Shown here: positions 35,101-42,554 of the stretch, in pieces
Layout of the letters: every line of letters starts with the position of its first letter
Position numbering within the stretch: position 1 is the first letter of the stretch
Assembly (NCBI GenBank): GCA_016926955.1
Contig: JAFGNN010000056.1
Coordinates: 1-64,000, forward strand
DNA from: Spirochaetales bacterium
GTDB lineage: Bacteria; Spirochaetota; Spirochaetia; Treponematales; UBA12059
DNA length: 64,000 bases
Direction: 5' to 3'
Notes under the pieces: generated by a model
What the model saw: only the letters and a program-made list of their open reading frames with translations
Told to the model about the DNA's origin: nothing
Database searches by the model: none
Position numbers and translations under genes: made by a program

Positions 35101-35367
35101 ATGAACGTGAAGCCCCTGCTCGACCGTGTGCTCATCAAGATCCAGGAGTCGGAGGCCAAAAGCGCCGGCGGCATCATCATCCCGCAGACCGCCCAAGAGA
35201 AGACCCAGACCGGTGCCGTCGTCGCCATCGGCACCGACACCGACGTCATCAAGGTAAAGGTCGGCGACAAGGTCATGTACGACAAGTACGCCGGCACCCA
35301 GGTCAAGATCGACGGCGCCGAGCACCTGATCGTCAAGATGTCGGACATCATCGCCGTCATCGAGTGA
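35101..35367 (+). CDS. groES: Co-chaperonin GroES
   Basis: 88-aa subunit of the heptameric lid for GroEL. The N-terminus MNVKPLLDRVLIKIQESEAKSAGGIIIP, the mobile loop and the C-terminal EHLIVKMSDIIAVIE are canonical, though shorter than the usual 95-97 aa. AGGAGG precedes the ATG. No groEL follows: the next 356 bp hold a terminator and the promoter of an unrelated operon. Split groES and groEL loci are known in spirochaetes such as Treponema. Confidence 0.96.
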   Translation: MNVKPLLDRVLIKIQESEAKSAGGIIIPQTAQEKTQTGAVVAIGTDTDVIKVKVGDKVMYDKYAGTQVKIDGAEHLIVKMSDIIAVIE

Positions 35368-35493
35368 GGAACCGACGGTTCCTGTTCCCGTGACGAGTCA
35401 TCGAGCCGCGAAGCGACGCTTTCGCGGACGTTGACGATACGGCGTCCGACGCGCGCCTGAGGTTCCTCGGGAACCGGCCGTCGTCCGTCGCGT

Positions 35494-35527
35494 GAAGCCG
35501 CCCTCCGGGGCGGCTTTCATTTTTTTT
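35494..35527 (+). terminator. Rho-independent terminator downstream of groES
   Basis: A 9-bp stem (35495-35503 with 35508-35516, 4-nt loop) is followed by TTCATTTTTTT. It lies 127 bp after the groES stop in the gene-free interval 35368-35723. A perfect 20-bp palindrome centred on CTTTCGAAAG (35559-35578) is found further on, before the next promoter. Confidence 0.8.
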
Positions 35528-35610
35528 AGCGGCCAGACTCTCCGCGGCCGGTCCCGGGCGGAGCTTTCGAAAGCTCCGGGCAACACGGCCGCGAGCCGCG
35601 CCGATCGAGC

Positions 35611-35660
35611 TTGCGCGCACGGGCGGCGTACTGTATGCTGGCGCTCGTAAACCGGTTTAC
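35611..35660 (+). promoter_or_regulatory. Promoter with LacI-type operator (ABC-2/kinase operon)
   Basis: TTGCGC (35611-35616), a 17-bp spacer and TATGCT (35634-35639) form a promoter. The perfect 14-bp palindrome GTAAACCGGTTTAC at 35647-35660 starts 7 bp after the -10 box. The arrangement matches that at 18788-18835, implying control by the same LacI-family repressor. Confidence 0.75.
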
Positions 35661-35723
35661 GCCCGGGGGAAGACCGGATGCCCTCCCCGGAGCGAATGAC
35701 GAGGCATCCCGGAGCCGCGTTCG

Positions 35724-36734
35724 ATGATCCGTGTCCGCAACCTGAGCAAGACCTTCGTCACGCAGAAACGATATCCGGGCTTCCTCGGGTCGCTCAAGGG
35801 CCTTGTGACCCGCGAGAAAGTCCGCACCGTCGCCGTGGACGATGTCTCGTTCGACATAGACGCAGGCGAGATCGTCGGCTACATCGGCGCCAACGGAGCG
35901 GGCAAGAGCACCACCATCAAGATGATGACGGGCATCCTCACGCCTTCATCCGGCCGCGTGACGGTGGACGGTGTGGTGCCCTGGGAGCGGCGCATGGCCA
36001 ACGCTGCCAACATAGGCGTCGTGTTCGGCCAGCGGACCCAGCTTTGGTGGGACCTTCCGGTAACCGAGAGCCTGACCCTGCTCCGCGACGTCTACGGCGT
36101 TCCGAAGGGCGAGTACGAAAAGCGCATCGCCTTCCTCGACGAGGTGCTCGGCTTGTCGGAGTTCTCCGGCAGCCCGGTGCGCACGCTCTCGCTCGGGCAG
36201 CGCATGCGGGCGGACCTGGCCGCGAGCCTGCTCCACCGGCCCAAGGTGCTCTACCTCGATGAACCCACCATCGGCCTCGACCTCATCGTCAAGGAAAAAG
36301 TCCGCAAGGCCATCAAGGAACTGAACCGCGAATTCGGAACCACCATCATCCTGACTACACACGACCTCGCGGACATCGAGGAGCTCTGTCGGCGCATCAT
36401 CGTCATCGATTCTGGCCGCCTGGTCTATGACGGCAGCCTCGACGAGCTCCGCGCCAAGTACGGCCGCGCCCGTACGGTACGCTTCCACCTGGCGCCCGGC
36501 GCCGAGCTTGACCTCGCGCCTCTGTCCGCGGAGATTGCCGCCCTCGATCCATCCTCTCGTACCGTTATGGAGGATGGCGAGCTCGCGGTCACCTTCGACC
36601 GCGCCAAGGCCGGCGTCGGCGCCGTGGTCCAGAAAGTGCTCGCCCGGCACGAGGTGCTCGATTACGCCATAAGCGAGACGAAGATCGAGGAGATCGTGAA
36701 GCGGATTTACCTCGAGGCGGAGGCCGGCCGATGA
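35724..36734 (+). CDS. ABC-2-type transporter ATP-binding protein
   Basis: Cytoplasmic ATPase of 336 aa for an export-type transporter. Walker A is GANGAGKSTT, the Q-loop VVFGQRTQLWWDLPVTES, the signature LSLGQRMRADLA and Walker B VLYLDEPTIGLD, with the H-loop THDLADIEEL. A C-terminal extension of about 80 residues follows the nucleotide-binding domain. The FGQRTQLWWDLP Q-loop and the following pair of permeases are typical of a conserved three-gene family of unknown cargo. The gene sits behind a LacI-type operator, so its cargo may be linked to glycan metabolism, which is inference. Confidence 0.92.
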   Translation: MIRVRNLSKTFVTQKRYPGFLGSLKGLVTREKVRTVAVDDVSFDIDAGEIVGYIGANGAGKSTTIKMMTGILTPSSGRVTVDGVVPWERRMANAANIGVVFGQRTQLWWDLPVTESLTLLRDVYGVPKGEYEKRIAFLDEVLGLSEFSGSPVRTLSLGQRMRADLAASLLHRPKVLYLDEPTIGLDLIVKEKVRKAIKELNREFGTTIILTTHDLADIEELCRRIIVIDSGRLVYDGSLDELRAKYGRARTVRFHLAPGAELDLAPLSAEIAALDPSSRTVMEDGELAVTFDRAKAGVGAVVQKVLARHEVLDYAISETKIEEIVKRIYLEAEAGR

Positions 36735-37531
36735 AGGCGGCCCGCTATCTCCGCTTCACGCGGAACTCGGTGCAGACCATGCTCGCGTACCGCGCCAACG
36801 TCCTCTTCTACATCTTCGGGAACATCGTGCAGACCCTGGTGCTCTGGTACCTGTGGCGCGCCATCTTCGCGGGAGCCGGAAGCGGGCGCGTCAACGGCTT
36901 CACGCTCGGCGAGATGGCCGCTTATCTGCTGGCGGCAGTCGCCGCGCAGTCGGCGATAGGGGGGAACGCCGAGGATGTCATCTCCGAAGAGATCATGGAA
37001 GGAAGCATAGCCGTCAACCTGGCGCGCCCGCTCGACTACCGCACCCGGATCTTCTTCGGCCACCTCGGGGCAAGCCTCTACAACTGCGTGGTCGTGAGCC
37101 TGCCCGCGCTCGCCATCGGGCTCGTCGCGAGCGCGGAGCTGGGAGGCGCCGGCGTCCGCCTCGCCGCGTTCGCCGCCTCGCTGATCCTCGGCTTCGCGCT
37201 CCATTTCTTCTATAAATTCATGCTCGGGCTCACCGCCATCCTGACCACCAACGTTTGGGGCGTCTTCAACGTCGAGGCCGTCGTGTCGGGCTTCCTCTCC
37301 GGAGCCCTGGTGCCCTTGGCCTTCTTTCCGGACTGGGCGCGGACCGTGACAGGACTCCTGCCCTTCGCGTCGATGGTATCGGCCCCGGCCCTGGCCTTCG
37401 CGGGCAAGCTCACGGGAGCAGACCTGGTCCGCACCCTGACGGTACAGGGCTTCTGGGTCGTCGCGTTGGCGCTCCTCTCCTCATGGGCGTGGAACTCGCT
37501 CGTGTCGCGCGTCTCGGTGAACGGGGGCTGA
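36731..37531 (+). CDS. ABC-2-type transporter permease, first subunit
   Basis: Integral membrane protein of 266 aa with about six helices. It begins ARYLRFTRNSVQTMLAYRANVLFYIFGNIV, the usual start of this ABC-2 permease family. Its ATG overlaps the ATPase stop (ATGA). It is related in layout to the following gene, and the two probably form a heterodimeric channel. Cargo unknown. Confidence 0.88.
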   Translation: MKAARYLRFTRNSVQTMLAYRANVLFYIFGNIVQTLVLWYLWRAIFAGAGSGRVNGFTLGEMAAYLLAAVAAQSAIGGNAEDVISEEIMEGSIAVNLARPLDYRTRIFFGHLGASLYNCVVVSLPALAIGLVASAELGGAGVRLAAFAASLILGFALHFFYKFMLGLTAILTTNVWGVFNVEAVVSGFLSGALVPLAFFPDWARTVTGLLPFASMVSAPALAFAGKLTGADLVRTLTVQGFWVVALALLSSWAWNSLVSRVSVNGG

Positions 37532-37537
37532 AGCACG

Positions 37538-38329
37538 ATGGCGCGCTACCTGCGGCTCTACCTGCGGTATTTCGGACAGAACATCAAGAGCCTCATGTCG
37601 TACCGGCTGAGCTTCCTCGTCGGACTCGCGGCCTTCATGGCCCGGCAGTTTCTCGGCGTGGCTTTCGTCGGCCTTGTGTTCGCCGCCATTCCGGACCTGG
37701 CCGGCTGGAGCAGGGATGAGGTGCTCTTCGTCTACGGCTTCGCGCAGCTCGGGCGCGGCTTCGACCACATGTTCACCGACAATCTCTGGATACTCGCGTG
37801 GCGCATGGTGGCCCGCGGCGAATTCGACCGCATCCTGGTGCGCCCATTGCCGCCGCTCTTCCAGCTGCTGGCCGAGCGCTTCCAGACCGACGGCATCGGG
37901 GAGCTCGTGGCGGGCATCGCGGTCACCGCCTGGACCGCTCCGCGCCTCGACTTTCCCGCCGGGCCCTGGTCGTGGGCGCTCGGCGCGATCGCTGTCGTGG
38001 CGTCCTTCCTGATCTACACGGCGGTCAAGCTGGCGCTCGCGAGCCTGGCGTTCTGGATCAAGTTCAGCCAGGCCTACCTCTTCGCGGCCTACAAGATGGC
38101 TGATTTCGCCATGTATCCCATGAACATCTACCCGAAGGCCCTACGCTTCGTCCTGTCATGGGCGCTGCCCTTCGCCTTCACCGCCTACTATCCGGCCGCG
38201 GCCCTGCTCGGTCGCGAAAGCGTCGCCTTCGGCATCGGCCTGGCGCTCGCGGTCGGACTCGTCGCCACGGCCCTGTCCCTGGCGGTCTGGCGGGCGGGCC
38301 TCAGGGCCTACGAAAGCGCGGGGAGCTAG
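37538..38329 (+). CDS. ABC-2-type transporter permease, second subunit
   Basis: Integral membrane protein of 263 aa with about six helices. It opens ARYLRLYLRYFGQNIKSLMSYRLSFLVG and has the family block FILVRPLPPLFQLLAERFQ-like region (seen as RILVRPLPPLFQLLAERFQ). It starts 6 bp after the first permease and ends 2 bp before the kinase gene, so all four genes form one operon. Confidence 0.88.
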   Translation: MARYLRLYLRYFGQNIKSLMSYRLSFLVGLAAFMARQFLGVAFVGLVFAAIPDLAGWSRDEVLFVYGFAQLGRGFDHMFTDNLWILAWRMVARGEFDRILVRPLPPLFQLLAERFQTDGIGELVAGIAVTAWTAPRLDFPAGPWSWALGAIAVVASFLIYTAVKLALASLAFWIKFSQAYLFAAYKMADFAMYPMNIYPKALRFVLSWALPFAFTAYYPAAALLGRESVAFGIGLALAVGLVATALSLAVWRAGLRAYESAGS

Positions 38330-38331
38330 CG

Positions 38332-39231
38332 ATGCGCGTCCTCGTTTCCGGCCTTGTCAACATCGAGACCACGCTCAGGGTCGACGGTTTTCCGATCGAG
38401 TACCGGCCCGTTCTCTACCCCTTCGGCGGCGTGTCCTCGAGCGTCTCGGGCGTCGGCGTCAACGTGGCCGCGGCCCTGAAGCGGCTTGGAGACGAGGTGG
38501 CCTTCCTTTCGCTTGTCGGAGCCGACGCCGCTGGCGACCTGGCCCTCGAGGGCCTTTCGCGGCTCGGGGTGCCGACGGACGGGGTGCTGCGCGACCTGGA
38601 TGCCACCGCACAGTCGGTCATCCTCTACGACGGGGACGGGCGAAGGCAGATCAACGTCGACCTGAAGGACATCCAGGAGCGGCGTTATCCCGCCGGGCGC
38701 TTCCGCGCCGCCGCCGCGGGCGCCGACGCCTTCGTCCTGTGCAACATCAACTTCAACCGCGAGCTGCTTCCGCTCGCGCGGGAATCGGGTAAGCCGGTCT
38801 TCACCGACGTGCACACGCTTTCCGATCCGGCGGACGATTACAACGAGGATTTCATGGCCGCGGCCGAGGTCCTCTTTGTTTCCGACGAACGCCTCTGGGC
38901 GCCTCCGGCGGAAGCCGCGCGCGAGCTCATGGACAGGTACGGGTGCCGTATCGTCGTGGTCGGACTCGGGGCGAAGGGCGCGTTGCTCCTCGAAACGGGG
39001 AGTCCTGCGCTGGCGGTTTCCGCGGTGCGCGCGCGTAAAGTCATTTCGACCATCGGGGCGGGCGACGCGCTCTTCTCGGCCTTCGCGCATTTCCTGCTCG
39101 CGGGACGGCGCGCGCCAGAGGCGCTGGAACTGGCGACGCGCTTCGCCTCGTGGAAGATCGGCGAGACCGGGGCGGCCGCTGGCTTCCTGACCGAGAAGGA
39201 GACATTGGAGCTGAAGGTCGGGCAACTTTAA
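38332..39231 (+). CDS. PfkB-family carbohydrate kinase
   Basis: Cytoplasmic ribokinase-type sugar kinase of 299 aa. Family marks are the N-terminal GGVSSSVSGVGVNVAAALKRLGDEVAFLSLVG and the C-terminal anion-hole signature STIGAGDALFSAFAHFLL with the catalytic Asp. The ATG at 38332 is 2 bp after the permease stop. It is the last clear gene of the operon behind the operator at 35647; the pullulanase gene follows 135 bp later and may be co-transcribed. The sugar substrate is unknown. Confidence 0.9.
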   Translation: MRVLVSGLVNIETTLRVDGFPIEYRPVLYPFGGVSSSVSGVGVNVAAALKRLGDEVAFLSLVGADAAGDLALEGLSRLGVPTDGVLRDLDATAQSVILYDGDGRRQINVDLKDIQERRYPAGRFRAAAAGADAFVLCNINFNRELLPLARESGKPVFTDVHTLSDPADDYNEDFMAAAEVLFVSDERLWAPPAEAARELMDRYGCRIVVVGLGAKGALLLETGSPALAVSAVRARKVISTIGAGDALFSAFAHFLLAGRRAPEALELATRFASWKIGETGAAAGFLTEKETLELKVGQL

Positions 39232-39234
39232 GGA

Positions 39235-39286
39235 AGAGAACCGCAGAGACGCAGAGACGCAGAGACGCAGAGGAAAGAAGAAGAAG
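39235..39286. repeat. Dispersed repeat element, truncated copy E (one arm)
   Basis: AGAACCGCAGAGACGCAGAG at 39237-39256, continuing as three GACGCAGA units, then AGAAG triplets. It is the left arm of the element seen at 24186, 26231, 27149 and 31294; no right arm is visible before the pullulanase ribosome site (39355-39360). The remaining spacer to 39366 has no other recognised feature. Confidence 0.6.
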
Positions 39287-39366
39287 AAGAGGGAAACGGG
39301 ATAACGGAAGCAGGAATACGGGAACGGGAAATCGACAGGAATGGGTTTTCATACAGGAGGGAAGAG

Positions 39367-42162
39367 ATGAAGAAGCGAACTTGGTTCGCGGCCGCGATCG
39401 CGGCCATGGTAATTGCGGCGCTGCTCGGTGCCTGCGCTGGCGCGCCGGACGCGGAGGACGTGTTCTCGGCGGGGCCCGCTTTCGAGACGGTCGAACCCGG
39501 CACGGTCGAGGACAAGGGCCACCCGCTCATGAACCGCGTGGTCGCGGCGCACGACGAGCTCAAGCCCGCCGCCGACGAGGTGGTGGTCTACTACGTGCGC
39601 AACGACAAGGACTACGCCAGCTGGGGCTTCTGGCTCTGGGCCGTGCCCGGCGGCGACGGCTCCCTCGCCTGGGACAAGACCCAGCACCTCGGCGTCGCGG
39701 CCGACGTGGGTTACCTGCGCTTCAAGAAGGACGGCTCGACCCTGGGCGTAAACACAATCGGAGCGGACGGCCTCTTCGGCCTCATCGCCCGCCGCGATTC
39801 CGGCTGGGACAAGGACGGGGACAACGACCGCATCCTCGACGCGAACGTGACGAACGAATGGGTCATCTTCGAGAAGGACGGCAAGACTTACGCCTACGGA
39901 CCATACGTGCCCACCATCGACAACGCCAGGCTCGCGAGCGGCACCGAGATCGTGCTCGACCTGTCCGGCCGCTTCGGCCTGCCGACCGAAGCCGGAAATG
40001 GCGGCTTCACCGTGAGCCGCGCGGACGGCTCGGGCGAGCTGGCCATAGTCGACGTGGTCAACAACGCCGACCCCGCGAACAAGGCCAACAACTACGCGCG
40101 CCGCGTCCTCGTCAAGCTCGCCGCGGAAGCGCCCCTCGACGCCCCGCTCGTCGTGTCGCACCCGGCCTTCCTCGCGCCGGTCGCGGTGGATTCGGCCGCG
40201 CTCGCCGCTTCGCTGGCCGACAAGCTGGTGCCGCCCGAGGGCTACAAGCTCGGCGCCATTTACGACACGACGCGCAAGTCGGTCGAGTTCCGCCTCTGGA
40301 GCCCCTTCGCCAGCAAGGTCGTGGTCCGGCTCTACAAGGCCAGCCAGGCAGCCAAGGCCGACTACAGCCTCGAGCTCTCGAAGGACGCCGCGACCGGCGT
40401 GTGGTCGGGACGCTTTTCGACCGTCGATCCGGACGGATTCTTCTACGAATACGGCGTTTTCGCCGGTGCCAAGGAGCGCATCGCGCTCGACCCGTACGCC
40501 TGGTCAATGGACGCCTTCACCGGCACGGGCATCGGCCGCGGCGCCGTGGTGAATCCCGCCAGGGCCCTGCCCGCGGGCGGCTGGGAAGGCTACGAGGACG
40601 TGGTTCTCGCCCGGCGCGAGGACGCGGTCATCTACGAGGTCTCGGTCCGCGACTTCACCATCGCCAGGGACTCGGGCGTCAAGGCGAGGCCCGGCTCGTA
40701 CCTGGCCTTCATCGAGAAAATCCCCTATCTGAAGGCGCTCGGCGTCACCCATGTCCAGCTCATGCCGGTGCTGAACTTCTACTACACCGACGAGACCAAG
40801 ACCGCCTACGAGGCCACGGGCCGTGCGAGCGACAACAACTACAACTGGGGCTACGACCCGCACTCGTACTTCACGCCCGAGGGCTGGTACGCGAGCGACG
40901 CGCGCGATCCCTACGCTCGCATGGTCGAGCTCAAGACCCTGGTCAAGGAGCTGCACAAGGCCGGCCTCGGCGTCCTGTTGGACGTGGTCTACAACCACAC
41001 GGCCAACACCGAGATCTTCGAGCCCGTCGTGCCAGGCTACTTCTACCGCCGCGACGCGCGCGGCGCGCTCACGAGCCAGTCCGGCTGCGGCAACGACGTC
41101 GCCACCGAGCGCGCCATGGCCGCCCGCCTGATGCGCGATTCGCTCGAATACTGGGTGCGCGAGTACAAGGTCGACGGCTTCCGCTTCGACCTCATGGGCC
41201 TGATCGCGGCCGACCCCATCCTGAAGGCGCGCGATGCCATCGCGAAGATTCCCGGAAAGGACGACATCCTCTTCCAGGGCGAGGGCTGGAAGATGTACTC
41301 CGGGCCGACTCTCGCGGTCATGGACCAGAACTACATGACCCGCACCGACCAGGTCGCCGTCTTCAACGACGAGATCCGCGACATCCTCAAGGCCGGCGGC
41401 ATGAACGACCGGCAGAAGGGCTTCGTCACGGGCAAGCCGGTCAACACGGCCATGATCTTCAACAACATCTCGGGCCGGCCCATGCTCAACTTCAAGGCGG
41501 ACGACCCGGGCGACGCGATGATCTACGTCTCGGCCCACGACAACCTGACCCTGGCCGACAACATCGCCTTCAACACCGGGCTCATGGCGCGCTACGCCGA
41601 CGAGCGCGCGGAGATCGCCGCCCGCGTCAAGCTGGCCAACTTCTTCGTGCTGACCGGGCAGGGCATCGCGTTCCTGCACGGCGGCGACGAGCGCGGCCGC
41701 ACGAAGCCGAAACTCTCGAGCACCACCGAGGTGACCGGCGACTACGTCCACAACAGCTACGACGCCTCCGACGACATCAACCAATTCCCCTGGACCGTGG
41801 AGGAGGAGTTCTCGGAGAGCGCCGAGTGGGTGAAGGGGCTCATCGCCATCCGCAAGGCCAACACCGCCTTCCGCCTCGGCGACGCCGCGAAGGTGGCCGC
41901 CGCCCAGAAGCAGCTGGCCCACGGCGACCAGCTCTCGATGGGCTGGACCCTGGCCTCGGAGGGACAGACCTTCGTCCTCCTCGTGAACGCGAACTTCGAC
42001 CTTCCGCAGACCTTCGAGGTCGGCATGCCGCTTTCGGGCGCGCGCGCCCTGGTGGATTCCGACGAGGCTGACCCCGACGGGGTATCGGAGCCCAGCGGCT
42101 ACGGGGTCGATGGTACCACGATCACCGTAGAGCCCCTGACCGCGATCATGCTGAAGCTGTAA
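39367..42162 (+). CDS. Lipoprotein pullulanase, type I (GH13)
   Basis: Debranching enzyme of 931 aa that hydrolyses alpha-1,6 links in pullulan and starch. Lipobox LLGAC (Cys23) predicts a lipid anchor. A CBM41-like domain (about 60-165) and a CBM48-like domain (FRLWSPFASKVVVRLYKAS, about 305) precede the catalytic barrel. The pullulanase signature YNWGYDPHSYFTPEG is near 491; catalytic residues are in GFRFDLMGL (Asp near 606), LFQGEGWKM (Glu near 636) and SAHDNLTL (Asp near 723). AGGAGG at 39355-39360 fixes the ATG. Its anchor and the following outer-membrane cluster suggest surface degradation of alpha-glucan. Surface rather than periplasmic placement is inference. Confidence 0.93.
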   Translation: MKKRTWFAAAIAAMVIAALLGACAGAPDAEDVFSAGPAFETVEPGTVEDKGHPLMNRVVAAHDELKPAADEVVVYYVRNDKDYASWGFWLWAVPGGDGSLAWDKTQHLGVAADVGYLRFKKDGSTLGVNTIGADGLFGLIARRDSGWDKDGDNDRILDANVTNEWVIFEKDGKTYAYGPYVPTIDNARLASGTEIVLDLSGRFGLPTEAGNGGFTVSRADGSGELAIVDVVNNADPANKANNYARRVLVKLAAEAPLDAPLVVSHPAFLAPVAVDSAALAASLADKLVPPEGYKLGAIYDTTRKSVEFRLWSPFASKVVVRLYKASQAAKADYSLELSKDAATGVWSGRFSTVDPDGFFYEYGVFAGAKERIALDPYAWSMDAFTGTGIGRGAVVNPARALPAGGWEGYEDVVLARREDAVIYEVSVRDFTIARDSGVKARPGSYLAFIEKIPYLKALGVTHVQLMPVLNFYYTDETKTAYEATGRASDNNYNWGYDPHSYFTPEGWYASDARDPYARMVELKTLVKELHKAGLGVLLDVVYNHTANTEIFEPVVPGYFYRRDARGALTSQSGCGNDVATERAMAARLMRDSLEYWVREYKVDGFRFDLMGLIAADPILKARDAIAKIPGKDDILFQGEGWKMYSGPTLAVMDQNYMTRTDQVAVFNDEIRDILKAGGMNDRQKGFVTGKPVNTAMIFNNISGRPMLNFKADDPGDAMIYVSAHDNLTLADNIAFNTGLMARYADERAEIAARVKLANFFVLTGQGIAFLHGGDERGRTKPKLSSTTEVTGDYVHNSYDASDDINQFPWTVEEEFSESAEWVKGLIAIRKANTAFRLGDAAKVAAAQKQLAHGDQLSMGWTLASEGQTFVLLVNANFDLPQTFEVGMPLSGARALVDSDEADPDGVSEPSGYGVDGTTITVEPLTAIMLKL

Positions 42163-42181
42163 CGCAGACCAGGTGGAATGG

Positions 42182-42216
42182 AGAGGCGCCCGCCTTGCGT
42201 GGGCGCCTCTTTTGCA
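42182..42216 (+). terminator. Rho-independent terminator of the pullulanase gene
   Basis: A perfect 10-bp stem (42182-42191 with 42201-42210, 9-nt loop) is followed by TTTGCATTTTT. It ends the pullulanase unit 20 bp after the stop codon and opens the 392-bp regulatory interval 42163-42554, which has no gene. Confidence 0.85.
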
Positions 42217-42278
42217 TTTTTCCAGCCAAGGGTCCATTTGCGAAACTGTCAAGAGCGAAAACTACCAATTTTCCTTAT

Positions 42279-42290
42279 TAAATCGGTTTA
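42279..42290. promoter_or_regulatory. Upstream LacI-type operator of the outer-membrane cluster
   Basis: TAAATCGGTTTA differs by one base from the perfect palindrome at 18824. It lies about 110 bp upstream of the tandem operator array and no convincing promoter box is in register with it, so it may be an auxiliary site for repressor looping. The surrounding DNA (42235-42360) is noticeably A+T-richer than the rest of the window. Confidence 0.6.
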
Positions 42291-42383
42291 GAGCTAAACA
42301 CGCGATAAGCAAAAATACCATGGACTGGCGTTTTTTCCACCTTCGACAGCAATTTCAGTGGCTCGGTGCGAAAGGTTCGGGAT

Positions 42384-42434
42384 TACACTCACCCGTCAAA
42401 CCGGTTTAGAAAATCGGTTTAGCAAAGCGGTTTA
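42384..42434 (+). promoter_or_regulatory. -10 box followed by three tandem LacI-type operators
   Basis: TACACT at 42384-42389 is a possible -10 box. It is followed, 7 bp later, by CAAACCGGTTTA (42397-42408), AAAATCGGTTTA (42410-42421) and CAAAGCGGTTTA (42423-42434), a direct repeat with exact 13-bp period, and then a degenerate fourth CAAAACCGCC from 42436. No good -35 box is seen. The array lies 120 bp before the first barrel gene and should give tight or graded repression. Confidence 0.72.
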
Positions 42435-42554
42435 GCAAAACCGCCGCTTGCCGGATTCGCGGCAGCCACTTCGATTCCGGGGCTCGCTCCACGAGCCATG
42501 GAAGGCGCCGGGGATCCCGCGCCGCATGCGGCGGAACGGATGAGGGAGGAGTAT

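Noticed and set aside
35368-35723. Search for groEL after groES
   Set aside because: The interval holds a terminator, a palindrome and the next operon's promoter, with no chaperonin coding sequence.
42397-42446. Short tandem repeat considered as a CRISPR array
   Set aside because: The 13-bp period has no spacers and each unit is an operator-like palindrome; no cas gene is present.
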